Source: Metaphire vulgaris | Taxonomy: Eukaryota > Annelida > Clitellata > Crassiclitellata > Megascolecidae | Length of the DNA stretch: 64,000 nucleotides | NCBI GenBank assembly: GCA_018105865.1 | Contig: CM030837.1 | Span: forward strand, 13,738,225-13,802,224 | Direction: 5' to 3' | Program-made: the position numbers and the translations under genes | In this document: positions 11,838-24,890 of the stretch, one piece after another | Layout: each line of letters begins with the position of its first letter | Numbering within the stretch: position 1 is the first letter of the stretch | Notes under the pieces: generated by a model | Databases searched by the model: none | What the model saw: only the letters and a program-made list of their open reading frames with translations | Told to the model about the DNA's origin: nothing

Positions 11838-14800
11838 CTGCAAATTAGAGAAGAAAAAAATTAACACCGTGTTTCGTTCTCTGATTGTGTCATTGTTTAA
11901 AGTATGCAATATTCAAAAGAAACACAATTCTCAGTCAACTTATTTTAACAGCTTTATTTGATTTGTGGGAAACTTGCATCTCTTAAAAATGATGGGAGAC
12001 ACTCCTACCAGAGGTTGAGCAATACTAAAATTTGTGGATATTCATAGTAGTTTACCAGTACTGCTTTTATCCATTAGCTTATCGGCCTCCATACTAATAA
12101 TATAATCATCACCATAAAGTTTCCAATTTTGGAATGTCAAACAATCTTGATTAATGAATCATTTGAAAACTATAATTGTCTAAAATAGTCAAAACAACAT
12201 AATTGAGCCAGGGATATTTCTAGGATTGTGAATTTGGGGGGGGTGTCAACCTCAAATTTGGGGAGGGGGTGTCCAGAGCTAATCAGTATGCATTTTGTAT
12301 GCATACCATTGTCACATTACCAAATTTTGGGGTGTCGACCTCAAATTGGGGGCGGGGTGTTAGGGGGGTGTAAATATATCCCTGAATTGAGCACACTATA
12401 GCTTTAACTATAGCACAGCCAGCCTCAAATAATTAATTACAGGTACTGGCAGTCTAACTAATGATGAAAATGAATGATGAAATAAAGGGACGGAAGTCCC
12501 TTGTAGTACCTTCAGTCTTCAGTTCATGCACAATTTAATTTTAACCAGTAATTACATGAATATGCATGTTCTATTGCCCTACTTCCTACAACGGCATAAC
12601 TATAGTTCTTAACCCCTTGACTGCAATATGGAAATGCATTCTCTGCTGCTAGATTATCCTACTTACGTCCGGGCACAACACTTGCCAGACATCATTGAGG
12701 TCACGTGATTTCCAGTCGAGCATCACTGCTCAGTTGTCAAAAATACGTATTCACCACTGCAGACATCAGGATATTCACCAATGCGGCCAATCGACCATTA
12801 CCAGACGCAGGGAACAAATGGTGGTTCTCACAGTGGTTCTCACACAGGGCAGTCCCTACTGAACCACTTTAAACCTTGTTATATTATATTATATTATATA
12901 TAATGGTAAAGTCTGACGACACTCGTCATTACATTGGCTAAACGACATTCATGACGGCTCGTCATCACGCCAAGATGTTAAAGCCACTTCCATAATTGTT
13001 AAATAGATGCTCCATAAAACGGCAAACTACAATGAACTAACTTGTAGTATTTTCCCACTGTAAGGTTCCAGGAAGCACAACTGCTGTTGGTAGAGAGGGT
13101 CAAGCGTGCGTCTGGCTATCGAAGTCTTCTGTTTTTCTACGCAGTTTTTTCCATCCATCAAATAAACTTTAATGTAAGGTGCTACAGGACAGAAAGAAAT
13201 GCCTCAATCAACAGTAATGAGATGAAAGAGATACAAACAATTTTGATTGGAACAACAGTGTTGACTCACAGTCACCATATACCGGTAAGTCAAGGCATTT
13301 GCATGTCGAATTAGATCGGCCATAAAATATAGCTCTACATAAGTTCCACATTAAAAGCAATGAATGTGCACTATAAAAAGTAATAATAAAGCTCAAGATT
13401 TTTAAAAGTCTGGAAGCCTCTGTATAACAAATTTGGTTACAGCAAAATTTGCCCTTCATGACAAATCAGTTGCGGGCTTGGAAAATAAATCTTATAATTA
13501 CATGCAACAATGACAGGCTCTTCCAGTACGTGAAGTGCCACTAGCATCACATGTTGCAACATGACATAAAATTTAGTTGTCAACTGAATGTGATACTGAA
13601 TATTAGCTGTTCTGAAAAAGCATGAACATCAGAGTCCATGCAAATATTTGAACTACAAATTTGCTTTGTTGCTTGCTCTGATGATATTATAGAACTACGT
13701 GAAGTAGTAGAAGTAAGTTTTTATTTCTTTTATTCACAATCACAATATCTATACAGAAAAAGATGTCAGGAAAATTACCGGTATGTAGAAAATTTTAAAA
13801 TGAGAGTCAAAATAGAAAATGGCAAAAACTGTATGGGAGTCATAATGCAGTATAATATCGCTAATTGAAGTATCACTACCAAATATATGCAGAATACTAA
13901 TAAAATAAATCTGAACTTGAATCTAGTGCCAATAGCTGACAAAATTCCTATTGCACAACATCCACTGGCAGATCAAATTTGCAGCACATGGAGAAGCTGC
14001 TTGCACTAGGGCAAAATCACGGGAAAATAATTTCTATAGGTTCTACAGGTTCTATAACTAAATTGGGGGTCGAGAAGTTAGAAGAGTGGTAATGCTGGAT
14101 GATGGAGAAGGAGGTCACGGGTTCAATTCCTGCAGGAGCCCCTAAGGTTGACAGCCTTATTCACCAGAGGGCGGTTGTAACATCAAAAATGAGTAGCAAT
14201 GGCAACATTGCGAAGGTAACCATAGGTTCGGCGGAATGACTGACCACCGTCCGCCGATGAATGGCTTAGCCACCTATGGGCTGATGGTCATGAAACCGGG
14301 GATCAGCACCGGCACCCACAGGCCTTGAGCCTATGGATGAACTTTACCTTACCTTAACTAAATTATAAATAGTTAATTTTTATTTTACTTCATATCTTGT
14401 CTATTTAATCACTTTATTTCCAGTTTTTGCAAATAAAGGCTGGTATTCTCTCCACTGTAGTCATAAAATGTCTTTTGCCATTGGCTGAAACTAACTGAGT
14501 CCTGTGTACTATTCTACATGCTACCAACTTACAAGAGCATAAAGTCTCCTACCTGGCAGAATTTTAGCTCCTGGTTTTGGCACAAGGCCCCTTGCTCTTA
14601 TGACTTCAACTTCCAAATGAGCTTTACGGTCTGCAATTCCAAGCTGGATTTCACCGAGGCACGCAGATCCAAGAACCTGACGGCCAACAAGCTGTGATGG
14701 TCCAAGGCCCTCTATAAAGTCACCAAATTGTCCATCTGGACCAACTCGGATTGAAGTTGGAAGCCATCTATAAGAGCAAATCAAGCATTTACTATTGGTA

Positions 14801-15926
14801 TAAGGCTCTTATAAGGTGAAAATACAGTACATGGGTGCATGATCTATGAACAGAGCATGTTCTGAAAGAAACCACGATTCTCTGGAGGTTACACCCATTC
14901 ATAATTATTACCTACAATTTATTAACATGTACAACCACAACTTCAGTGACCAAATCTTGTTTGACCAAATCAACTAATTACTGCTTGAGCTATGCTTTAA
15001 CAGCAGACTCACAGAGTAACAAGAAGATATCGCACAGTTGCCGCAAACAAATATTGCAAAGGATTTGTGCAATTATCCTTAAAGATAAACAAGGTTCACT
15101 ATAGTAATAACCACATGAATAAGTCTAATCTAATCTAATCTTAATCTTATGTAGTGCCACTTTATAATGCACAAGAGCATCAACTGAAGACTTCATAACA
15201 ACATAAGCCTAAACTCACAATGCACTTGAATCACTGCTGATGCTGGCAAGGCTACTGTCTGTCGACTCACGACTTCCCTGTTTCTTCATCCTGCTCTTCA
15301 TGTCTGCGGCAACACCGACCTCTTCACTACGCTGAAAGGATGCTCTTCCACCTTTCTTTCCACCATCTGTAACAAACAGTTCAAACAGTATGCAATAAAA
15401 GAGAAATGAAAACCTACCGGTATAAGCCTAATAAAATTTAACTGAATTCAGTTATTTAAACCAGCTGCACGAATGGCACGCTGTTACTGCCGTGCACTTA
15501 GCTGACCATCACTGACAGTTCCTTCGCCAACACTGCTCCATTTGTTTGGAACAACTTACCGATAGCTGTTACTGTACTTCCGATCCAACTGTTTCATCTA
15601 CCAAAACTGTATTTCACTGTGATTCACCACAGAAACAATACATTAGTCACTAGTCTTAGTGGGTGCATTTTGTAGCTATGTTTTTGGGTATGCTTTTATC
15701 TAATTTGTTCACTACTGTCTAACCTTTCTTCAAAACTTTTACAGTTGCCCAGAGATTGCAAACCACGAATGAAATTAAGTGATAGCATTCACCCAATTCA
15801 TTTGATGATGCATTAAACTTAGTAATAAACAAAGAAACTGCAACAAGTTGATAATTGATAATAGGCTGATTATTGACCAGAGGCATTATCAGTGCATCTG
15901 ACACACTGCTGCTGCTGCTGCTGCTG

Positions 15927-15964
<38 letters not shown>

Positions 15965-18900
15965 CAGTTGCATAGCGAGGGTATCCGGCGCCCGGGGGCA
16001 AAGTGTACCATTGGCACCCCCAACACTGCTGATGAGCAAAAAAGAAGGTAGTCATGTAGATCTCGGTACCCCTCAACTCTCTACGGTGCCCCTCTCCTTA
16101 TACTCCTGATGAGCAAAGAAAGGTAGTAAAAAGCAAAGTTTGAATTTGATATGTCTCAATATGGCCAAAAAACATGCAATTGAGATGAAAATATACAGAA
16201 AGGTGGAGAAATATGTGCTGTATACGTGTTGCAAATATGACAGAAATATATTTAGGAATTTTTAAGAAATCGTAGTTTTTCTGATGGTTTTTTTCTGAGA
16301 CACCCTGTAGTAGGTCTAGCCTTAATGTTGGTGTCACCTGATTGTGTTTCTTAAATACTACAGTAATTTCAGCACTGCCAGTAGAGGATTATGGTCTGTG
16401 TCGCAGTCAGCACCTGGAAGAGTTTTGCAGTTTATTACCAATAGTCTCCATCTTCCCAGCATAAAGATATAATCAATTTGGTTTTTTTGTTTTGCCATCT
16501 GGTGAGACTAATGCAATACCATCAATGAGGAGGAGGAGACATCAGTATCAACTTTAATAAGCAATTAAAGAAAAATGAGGAATTAAAACAGCATTATGAA
16601 ATCTAACATCTTAACAAAAATTTATATTTAAATTAAATTATTTAAGTTAATTACTGGCACGTTTGGCTCCTAAATAGTTAATTCAAGTCAAATAGATAAA
16701 CTTTTGCTAACAAACCTCCAATCTGTGATGTGCTAGTACTTTTACGAGACAGTCCAACAAGAGCTGCCACTTTGTGGCCAATTGTAGGTTCTCGTTTTCT
16801 GCGGTCTATCATGCTGGAAGATACAGCGGAGTCAGAAATGCTGCCATCATTTTTATCTTCAGCTCCACCTATGCCACCAGCATTGCTTGTATCTGTCGTT
16901 ATCTTTTTTCGTTCTAAACCTTTCCCTCCAGAGGCACGAGATTCCATCCTCGAGGTAAATTCACTGCAGATATAATAAATGAACATCTGCATAGATTGAA
17001 GGAAAGAGAAAGGCATTACATCACTACAAGTTATCTGATCTAAATGAATGCAGACTGCTAATGCTCATTTTTAAATTGCTCAACTGCTACTAAATCTAAA
17101 AAGTTGCAATCAACATTTGATCTGTAAGAGGGATTAGGGTGTGGCAACGTCCTCTATCCAGAGTTGAAAAATGTTTGGTCTGAAAGCAGCCCAATCCCCA
17201 ACTGCATTAAACAGTAGCTGCAGTACTCATGTGTAACATTAACTGTCATAGTCTCACACCCCAAAACTTGTCTCAGACTTCTGCACAAGTACAAAATACA
17301 TGCACACACAGTGAACTTGTCCATCCTGAACACTATAAAATACAGCCTATGGTAATTCACTGCAGCATTATGAACAAGGTTACAGTTTCTTTAGAAGGAG
17401 ATAGTGTCCAGCATCTCTTTTTCTGTCCTCAAGTCAAATTATAGAATTCTAACTTTAAAAATAATAAAGTCATGTCACTTGCAAGATTCCTGCTATCTTC
17501 CGGGGCCAAGTGCAAAACACTAAAATCCTGTTTTAATTCATTTTAAAAACAGTAAAAATTCAACAGCTGCTAAATGCAAGATTTTATTTATGAGCACATG
17601 ATACAGCCAAACAACAGATCATATAGCAATTACCATTTCTGGTTTTAAGCAAAAGGAAAGATGGCAGAGTGGCAGATTGCTCTCAAATTCAACATTTCCA
17701 CTGACCTCAGTTTCTTGTGTGGTCGTTCGGATTGTGTTGATCGAATGCTAATCTTTGACACCTCTGACATGTCGCTGATCTCTGACGTGTCACTCTGAAG
17801 AGCTTCGTCTGACACTTCAGGGCTGAATTCAGCTGAAAGGACAAAGAGACATTAAAAAGAACATAATCACGGGGGGGGGGAGGCTTACCAATAACAAAGA
17901 TTTCATAAATTCCACTCATTAATTTTCACTGAGATTCATACAAGATTGAAAATATACAAACCAATGCTGCTCAAGAAATTAATCAAATGAAGCGGGCTTA
18001 AATAATCTGAAGAATTCTGATATACTGTATACTTATGTATGAGCACCTTCACACTGTCAAGACCTTGCCCATGGCCATCTGATGGCATCAGAAAAATAAA
18101 TCTAATAATAAAGTGAAAAATATCATAATATGGAATGCATATATAATCAAAATTTGTAATTTCTTGTGTGTAGTTATTTAATTTTTATAGCACCCTGATA
18201 ATAAGAAATTGGGCATCAATTGATCTTGAAGGGTAACAAAGACTTCAATAACATCTCCTTTGAACTGGTAAACATGAGGGTGCTAGAGATGAAAATTGAA
18301 ATATCTCCAATTGTCAACCTAATGATTCAAACTCTGGATAAACATTGACAGAAGTATTACATCAATGCTGCTGCTGAAAATAAAGCTTCTGTAAAACCAA
18401 TTTGCTAAAGCACAGTGGGAGATGCACTTAAATACTGTACAGCACAAACATGATTTTAAAAACCAGCATAGCTGCATACAGGCACTGCCCACCTGGATGA
18501 CCTTTAGAAGAAAAAAAAAGTTAATTTCTTTGGTCTGAAACCAAAACATCTCAAATAAATGCCCACTTCTTACTTAGACTTATAAAGTAATTATATAATT
18601 AATGATTTTCTGCAGCAAAATGGTTAAAGACTTCATAACAACATAAGCCTAAACTCACAATGCACTTGAGTCACTGCTGATGCTGGCATGGCTGCTGCTA
18701 AAGGGAAAGCTAATGCCAACAGCAAATAAGATGCAGACGCATTTGAATTTTGCATTTTAGCTTATCTCCAAGTCCCTGCTAAGTATGAACATGCAAATTT
18801 CTCACCACATGCTAAGATTAGGTCCAATATTAACCTTCAGGCATACGTAACACAAGGAAAATGCCACTCAATGTTTGTTAATGGCTTTTGCAATCATATC

Positions 18901-21900
18901 TCACAGCAACTTAACAAATGCAATCCAATCACTTAATAACACATTTAAATTTAGCTTCTTGCCATGTTGTCTAAAGAATATTACACTAATAAATTAAAAT
19001 AATAACTGATAACATCTGAAATCATAAATACAATAAAATTAAGTTAAACCAGTCTGATTCTACTGTAATGAAACAAAGCTTCCAGTGCTCATTCACAAAT
19101 AATGACATAAATGTCACTTGAAGATCTATAATTAATCAAAGGGCCTTTAAGAACCAGCAGCCTCAAGAAAACTACAGAGAGGCAATACAATACAACACAA
19201 TCAACATCACATTTGAATGAAAACTAGTGACTGCATAATACAATTAGAGCAATGAAAGAAGCAATGTGTCTACTGCCCTTAGAGTAAATCATGTCAATAA
19301 AAGCAGGACATACTTCTATGTCTGTGTCGGCCACGCCGTTCTGGATCTGTACGACGAGTGTCATGTTTGCGTGCCTGCTGCTGTTTCTCGGTGGAAGGCA
19401 GCTTTTCATCCAGTATCAGCGCTGACTGAGGACTAGTCGGTTCTGAGTAGCTATCTGGTCGTCTGGAAGTAGCAGCAGAAGTTGGATATTCAGACCAGTC
19501 ACTGCGATTTCTTCCGTGCATTCGAGATTTTGGAGAAGATTCCGCCTCTGTTGTCGTCATGCCAGTCGATGAAGAGTACGACGGCTCTTTGCTTCGACTT
19601 CGATCGCGAGACCTCTGTGATGGAACGCTCTCCACTTCAGAAACGGGATAACCACCTGCAGCTGGGTAACTGTGATCTTTCCTCGATCAGGATTATAAGA
19701 CCTAGAATGATGTTTGACTGTATCAGGTCCTACGACTGCAGCAGAAGACATGGTGACAGGAGACTGGCGATCCGCAGCCAATAGAGTCCTTTCATTCCGA
19801 TTACCTAATGTTCTAGTCTTTGGATGATGGCTTTGTTGTTCAGGACGAAATTCTCGTGACCTAGACCTTGGTGACCCATAAACAGCAGCCGGTGGTAGTG
19901 ATGGATCATGAGGATAATCCCACCCTGAAAATCTCTCCTTTTTCCTTGACATATGTAACAGTTCAGTGTCAGACATTGGCAGTCTTCCATCCTGTTGTCT
20001 AATGGAAAGCTGCTGCCTCAAAGCATGACTTGGTTCTTCAAATTCTTGTGTCACTGGGACAAATAATATACAACTACTTCAAAAATTCAATTAATCAACA
20101 ACAGAGACGTTGGTATTAAAATTTGTGTATTCAAGTCCCAGCTATATAAAAACAAGTTTCCAGCTGGTGAAGCATATTTGGAACCGGTTTGTGAGTTGGT
20201 GTGAACATTTGAACCAACTGAATGACAATGATCTCTGCTATAAGGTTGAATATTCTGGCATTTAAATGTCTAACCCAACAAGTGGGGGAAAATTAAGTCA
20301 GGATACAGTCTGAACACTAATGCCCTTGGAAGGGTTTAGAGAGAAAAATGACAGCTCAGTGAGGAAATTAAGTGAAAATCGTGAGAGAACAAACCTTGTT
20401 CACGGCCTTCAGTTGACTTATTCAGCGGAACCTGGGGCAGTTGACGCTTCTTAAAAGAAGACGTATCACTGACGGGTGAGCTGCCTGGTGATAAGATGCT
20501 GTAAGAACTTGACCCGATTGGATCACGTCTGCAGTTGATAAAAAACAAAACTATAACTAATAAACCAACATGTCATGTTCTATCTGTAAGCTGTGTTTTC
20601 AATAATTCAAATGAAAGACATCTGCATCAAGCACTCACTTTCAACACTGACTTTTGCAAATTACTTCCTCACCACAATTTTTCTTTAATTCATTAAATGG
20701 CTTCATTTTCAGTCAAATGAAAGGGTGACTAATCAAATGTTATGATTATGCAACACAATGTCTTGAAACATTGATGCCTAGTGATTTATGCAAAGTTCAA
20801 ATTCATGACAAACCTAAATTCTTTATGTCATAGAAATCATTAAGGACAAAACGGTAAATCAAAAAAAAATAATAGCAAAAGATTAAATACATTATCTCAT
20901 GTAATGTTATTTAATTAAATTATAATGTGGACCGTTCAGTTGGAGAAAATGGTTCCGATCTGATCTGTCCAATGCCGGTTCTCGACTGGTTTGCAGCTCC
21001 ACTCGATTCCGTTACTCCAGGAACACCCCGCTGACCGGAACCTTCAGGCACAAGCAGCGTATCGCTGCTTGAGTAATGCGTTCCATGAGCATGGTTATAT
21101 ATATCATGGTCAAATTCGGAGATGTCACTGTCACTCAGACGTGACAGAGAACTTGGGGGAGACAGATGATCTTTTCCAAAATCCTTAACAAAACATATAA
21201 TATATATTGCATGTGAACAAAATCAGCAAGAATTTCCTTGGTTTCACTATACGTGCACCAACCTCCAAGAATGTGCAAACAACTTGAACAACTAGACCAT
21301 AGCACTTAACAATAAAAAGACCACAAACATCATATATATTGAATTTCGTACAGTTCTTAACTCTGTCTGCCACATATCAAAAGTTGCTCAATATAAACAA
21401 GGCCTACAGATTGATGACACTGTTCAAACCTTGATTACCACTTTACAGTTGATACAGTTCAATAAATGATGACCAGTCTGAAAACCTTGTTGCCACTTTC
21501 CAGTGTCTTTGTGTCTGGGAAAATAACTTGACTGTCCCCAGTAGCAATCAAATATGCAGTAGACTGACAGAACAGACAGTTAAGGCAATATACCCTATCA
21601 CCTGATTCAGAAAGAGATCACATAATCTATACTTTGCTAAATTTCCATCCTTTTGTATTTAAGTCTCTTGTTCTCTATTCCAAACATGAAAATCATTTGT
21701 AATCAGTGGGATCTTGGAGCTTATCTCCAACATCTGACTGACCGTTGCAGCTACAATGCCTTCACAACACATGTGTGTGTGTGTGTGTGCAAGCACACAA
21801 ATGTGTATGTATGTGAATATATATGTATTTATAAACATATCTTGTATAAAGCATAATCCTAGTTCACTTGCTAAAATATTGTCCAAGTCAATTGAGTTAT

Positions 21901-23700
21901 AGCAAGCAGTGGAACATCAACTCTGTTCACTCACACTCACTCTTGAAATAGCCATCATCTGAAAAACTGCTGATAGCTTTTAACAAAACTTATATAAATA
22001 ATATATATACTATATACATATATATATATATATATATACATATATATATACATATATAATATATATACATATTCAGAGAAAACAAAAATACATGTATCAG
22101 CTAAAGTACCACAAAATACTCCAATAAATTCAGTTTTAGAAATCCACTGTAGATCAGGTTAAGAGAAGATAAGTCATATTTAAGCACTGCTTCATCTATC
22201 TCTGACCAGAGATATTTTGGCAATGATAATTTTCTTATTAATAATTATCTATACAAGATATACGTTCTAGGGTCAAAGTGTGGCACACAAGTGCATAATA
22301 TAGGTGAAGCATGTAGAAATTGTACTTGGCATAAGCCTATGCCGAAATTTATTTAAGTGTCTACCGGTACAGCTGTTCAGAATTTCACTGACAGATAATA
22401 TCTAGAATGCCCATTAACATTATCTTTTAACAATTCTTCTGAATTTGTAAATAGTTCTTATGTAGATAGCAAATACCAGTACTCACTTCATGAGATGTTG
22501 AAGTGACACTGCTCTCTGTGTCGTCATGGTGATACAGATTGAACCACTGCAGTCGATCACACATGTCGACGGAACACAGGTCAATAACTGTCTAGCGAAA
22601 TAGAAACTCAAGACAGTCAAAGATATACCGAAGACAGATCAATAGTCAAATAATTAAATAATATAATTAGTTTTATAGCCTCATAGTATGCTTAATGAAT
22701 ATCAGTTATCTGAAGTGATGTATGATGTCTAAAATAACAGCAATGGTAACTCAGAAACAAAACTTGATTGCAATAAATAGTCGAGTCTACACTTCACTCT
22801 AAATTTTGCAACAGAATTCTGAATTAATTTTGGAAATGAATTGTGTCTTGTCAGAAATCTCTTAAATAATTTGCATTTAGCACTTAAGTATAATGTTCAC
22901 AAATAACTGCTTCAGTCCCTATGAACGCCAAGGAACAAATGTCCAGTAAATGCACACTATCACATTTCAGCAAACATATTAAATTTTGGTTAAATCTTCT
23001 TCCCAAATAGTAAACATCTTGATATAAAAAATTCTTACCTCGCCCACATATTCACCACTTCCGATGCGATCGTAATCATAAATCATAATCTGTAATGAAT
23101 GTGACCTAAGATCACGTCGTTTGATCGGGGCATAGATGAAAGACTGGTTCCACTTTGGTTCTAGAGTACCAGCAACCGTTTTTGTCCTTCGTTTGCTTTT
23201 CTCACTACATAAGTAAATACATTGCAAAGCAAACAAACAACCAACATAACATGACTTTCAGACTATAATGTTTAGTTTGGCTTTGTAATAGAGAAATTTC
23301 AAGTTGCAACTTAAAACATGAACACCTTCCATCAAATTTATACCTAATCCATAGCAAGTGACAAACTTCATTACATAAATTGTTATAAACCAATTTTTGC
23401 CTAATCTTAATAAACACAATTAAATAATTTATGAAAAAGAATTTATTACTAGAAGGGCTGATGAAATGTTGATGCTGGTGTTTGTCTAGCTACGATGGAG
23501 GCAATTAATTAACAAAAGCTCAGTTACAATCAGTCAACAATCCTATTTAAAGACTGCACTTACTTCATATCAGATTAAAATAATTTATATGAGTATAATA
23601 TATACATACAGGGCGGTGCAAAAAAAGGACTATATTAAATGCAAACCTAAATGCGACTAGTCCGGTTTTTTGCACCACCTTGTATATTAGTATATTATAT

Positions 23701-23746
<46 letters not shown>

Positions 23747-24839
23747 TCTTATATATATATAATATGTATGTATATTTATATTTAAATAAGTATTGTGTCA
23801 TGTTCAAATGATATTTTAAATAAAGCAGTGTTCAAAATATATTTTATGTGAAAACAAAAGTGCATACCAACACGTAATTTTAGGCTTTCAATGGAAATGC
23901 TGTGCATGGGGTTTAAAATGACTGCATGGCAGATTTGAACTACTGTGTAGCCATGCAGCTTAGAGGGAATACAGGTATAGGTATTTATCATAAGGAATGG
24001 TATCTTAAACTTGTAACATCCAGAAATTGCAAACTCACCTTCGATCTGGCACCATGTACAGTTTGCAGTAAGGATTGCGTGGCTGACCATTGTCACGAGA
24101 ATAAAGTTGAGAGGCACCAACAACCGTAACTATCAGCTGGTAACTTGAGGTGTCGTGGTAGAACTTGACCTAATAATTGCAGTCAAATCATTTTGATAAC
24201 ATAAAAATGATATTTAGAGCACAACAAATTGTAACTAAACATGCATTTATCTCTGCTATCAGGGCCATGTCTATTGCCACGTATTGACGACACCAAGCAA
24301 TGACATTTTCTAAAACTGTTAGCATGAGGTCTGTTTATGAAATAAGACTTATTCTAGGTCAAGACAATTTTCAAATATCTTATTTCATTTTATAACACAT
24401 TCTGGTGACATTTGAAAACTCTGCTTCTTCTGTTGCAAATAATAAGCAGAAACAGATTTCAAACTGTTCTTCACAGCAGTGTCTTTTCATTACGAACTCA
24501 GTGGCAAGGAAATATCAGCTGTAGACAATGAAGACAAGCTACACAGGTCACATGCTGTATATTCCCACTGACTCAATTACAGTAAGGAAGCCAGACTATT
24601 TAGATAAAATCTGCAGGGTTTTTCGTTTCAATATAAATTTGAATTCTACTGAATTATCATTTTAAAATTATAATCATTATTATCAATCTATCTCTGTCTA
24701 TCATCATCATAATTATTATTGATTGTAAAATTTTGCATTCAGAGCATTATTTATTTTCTGTTTTCATCGTCATCACCGTCATCATCATCATCACTCTTTA
24801 TTGCTAATATCATCACTGACATCATCACCACGGTCGTAG

Positions 24840-24890
<51 letters not shown>

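Noticed and set aside
14063..14135. tRNA gene
   Set aside because: B box present, but no complete cloverleaf and no acceptor-stem pairing; better read as a SINE head.
15719..16109. Ser-run and Leu-run frames on opposite strands
   Set aside because: Translation of the (GCT)n(ACT)n repeat and part of a MITE.
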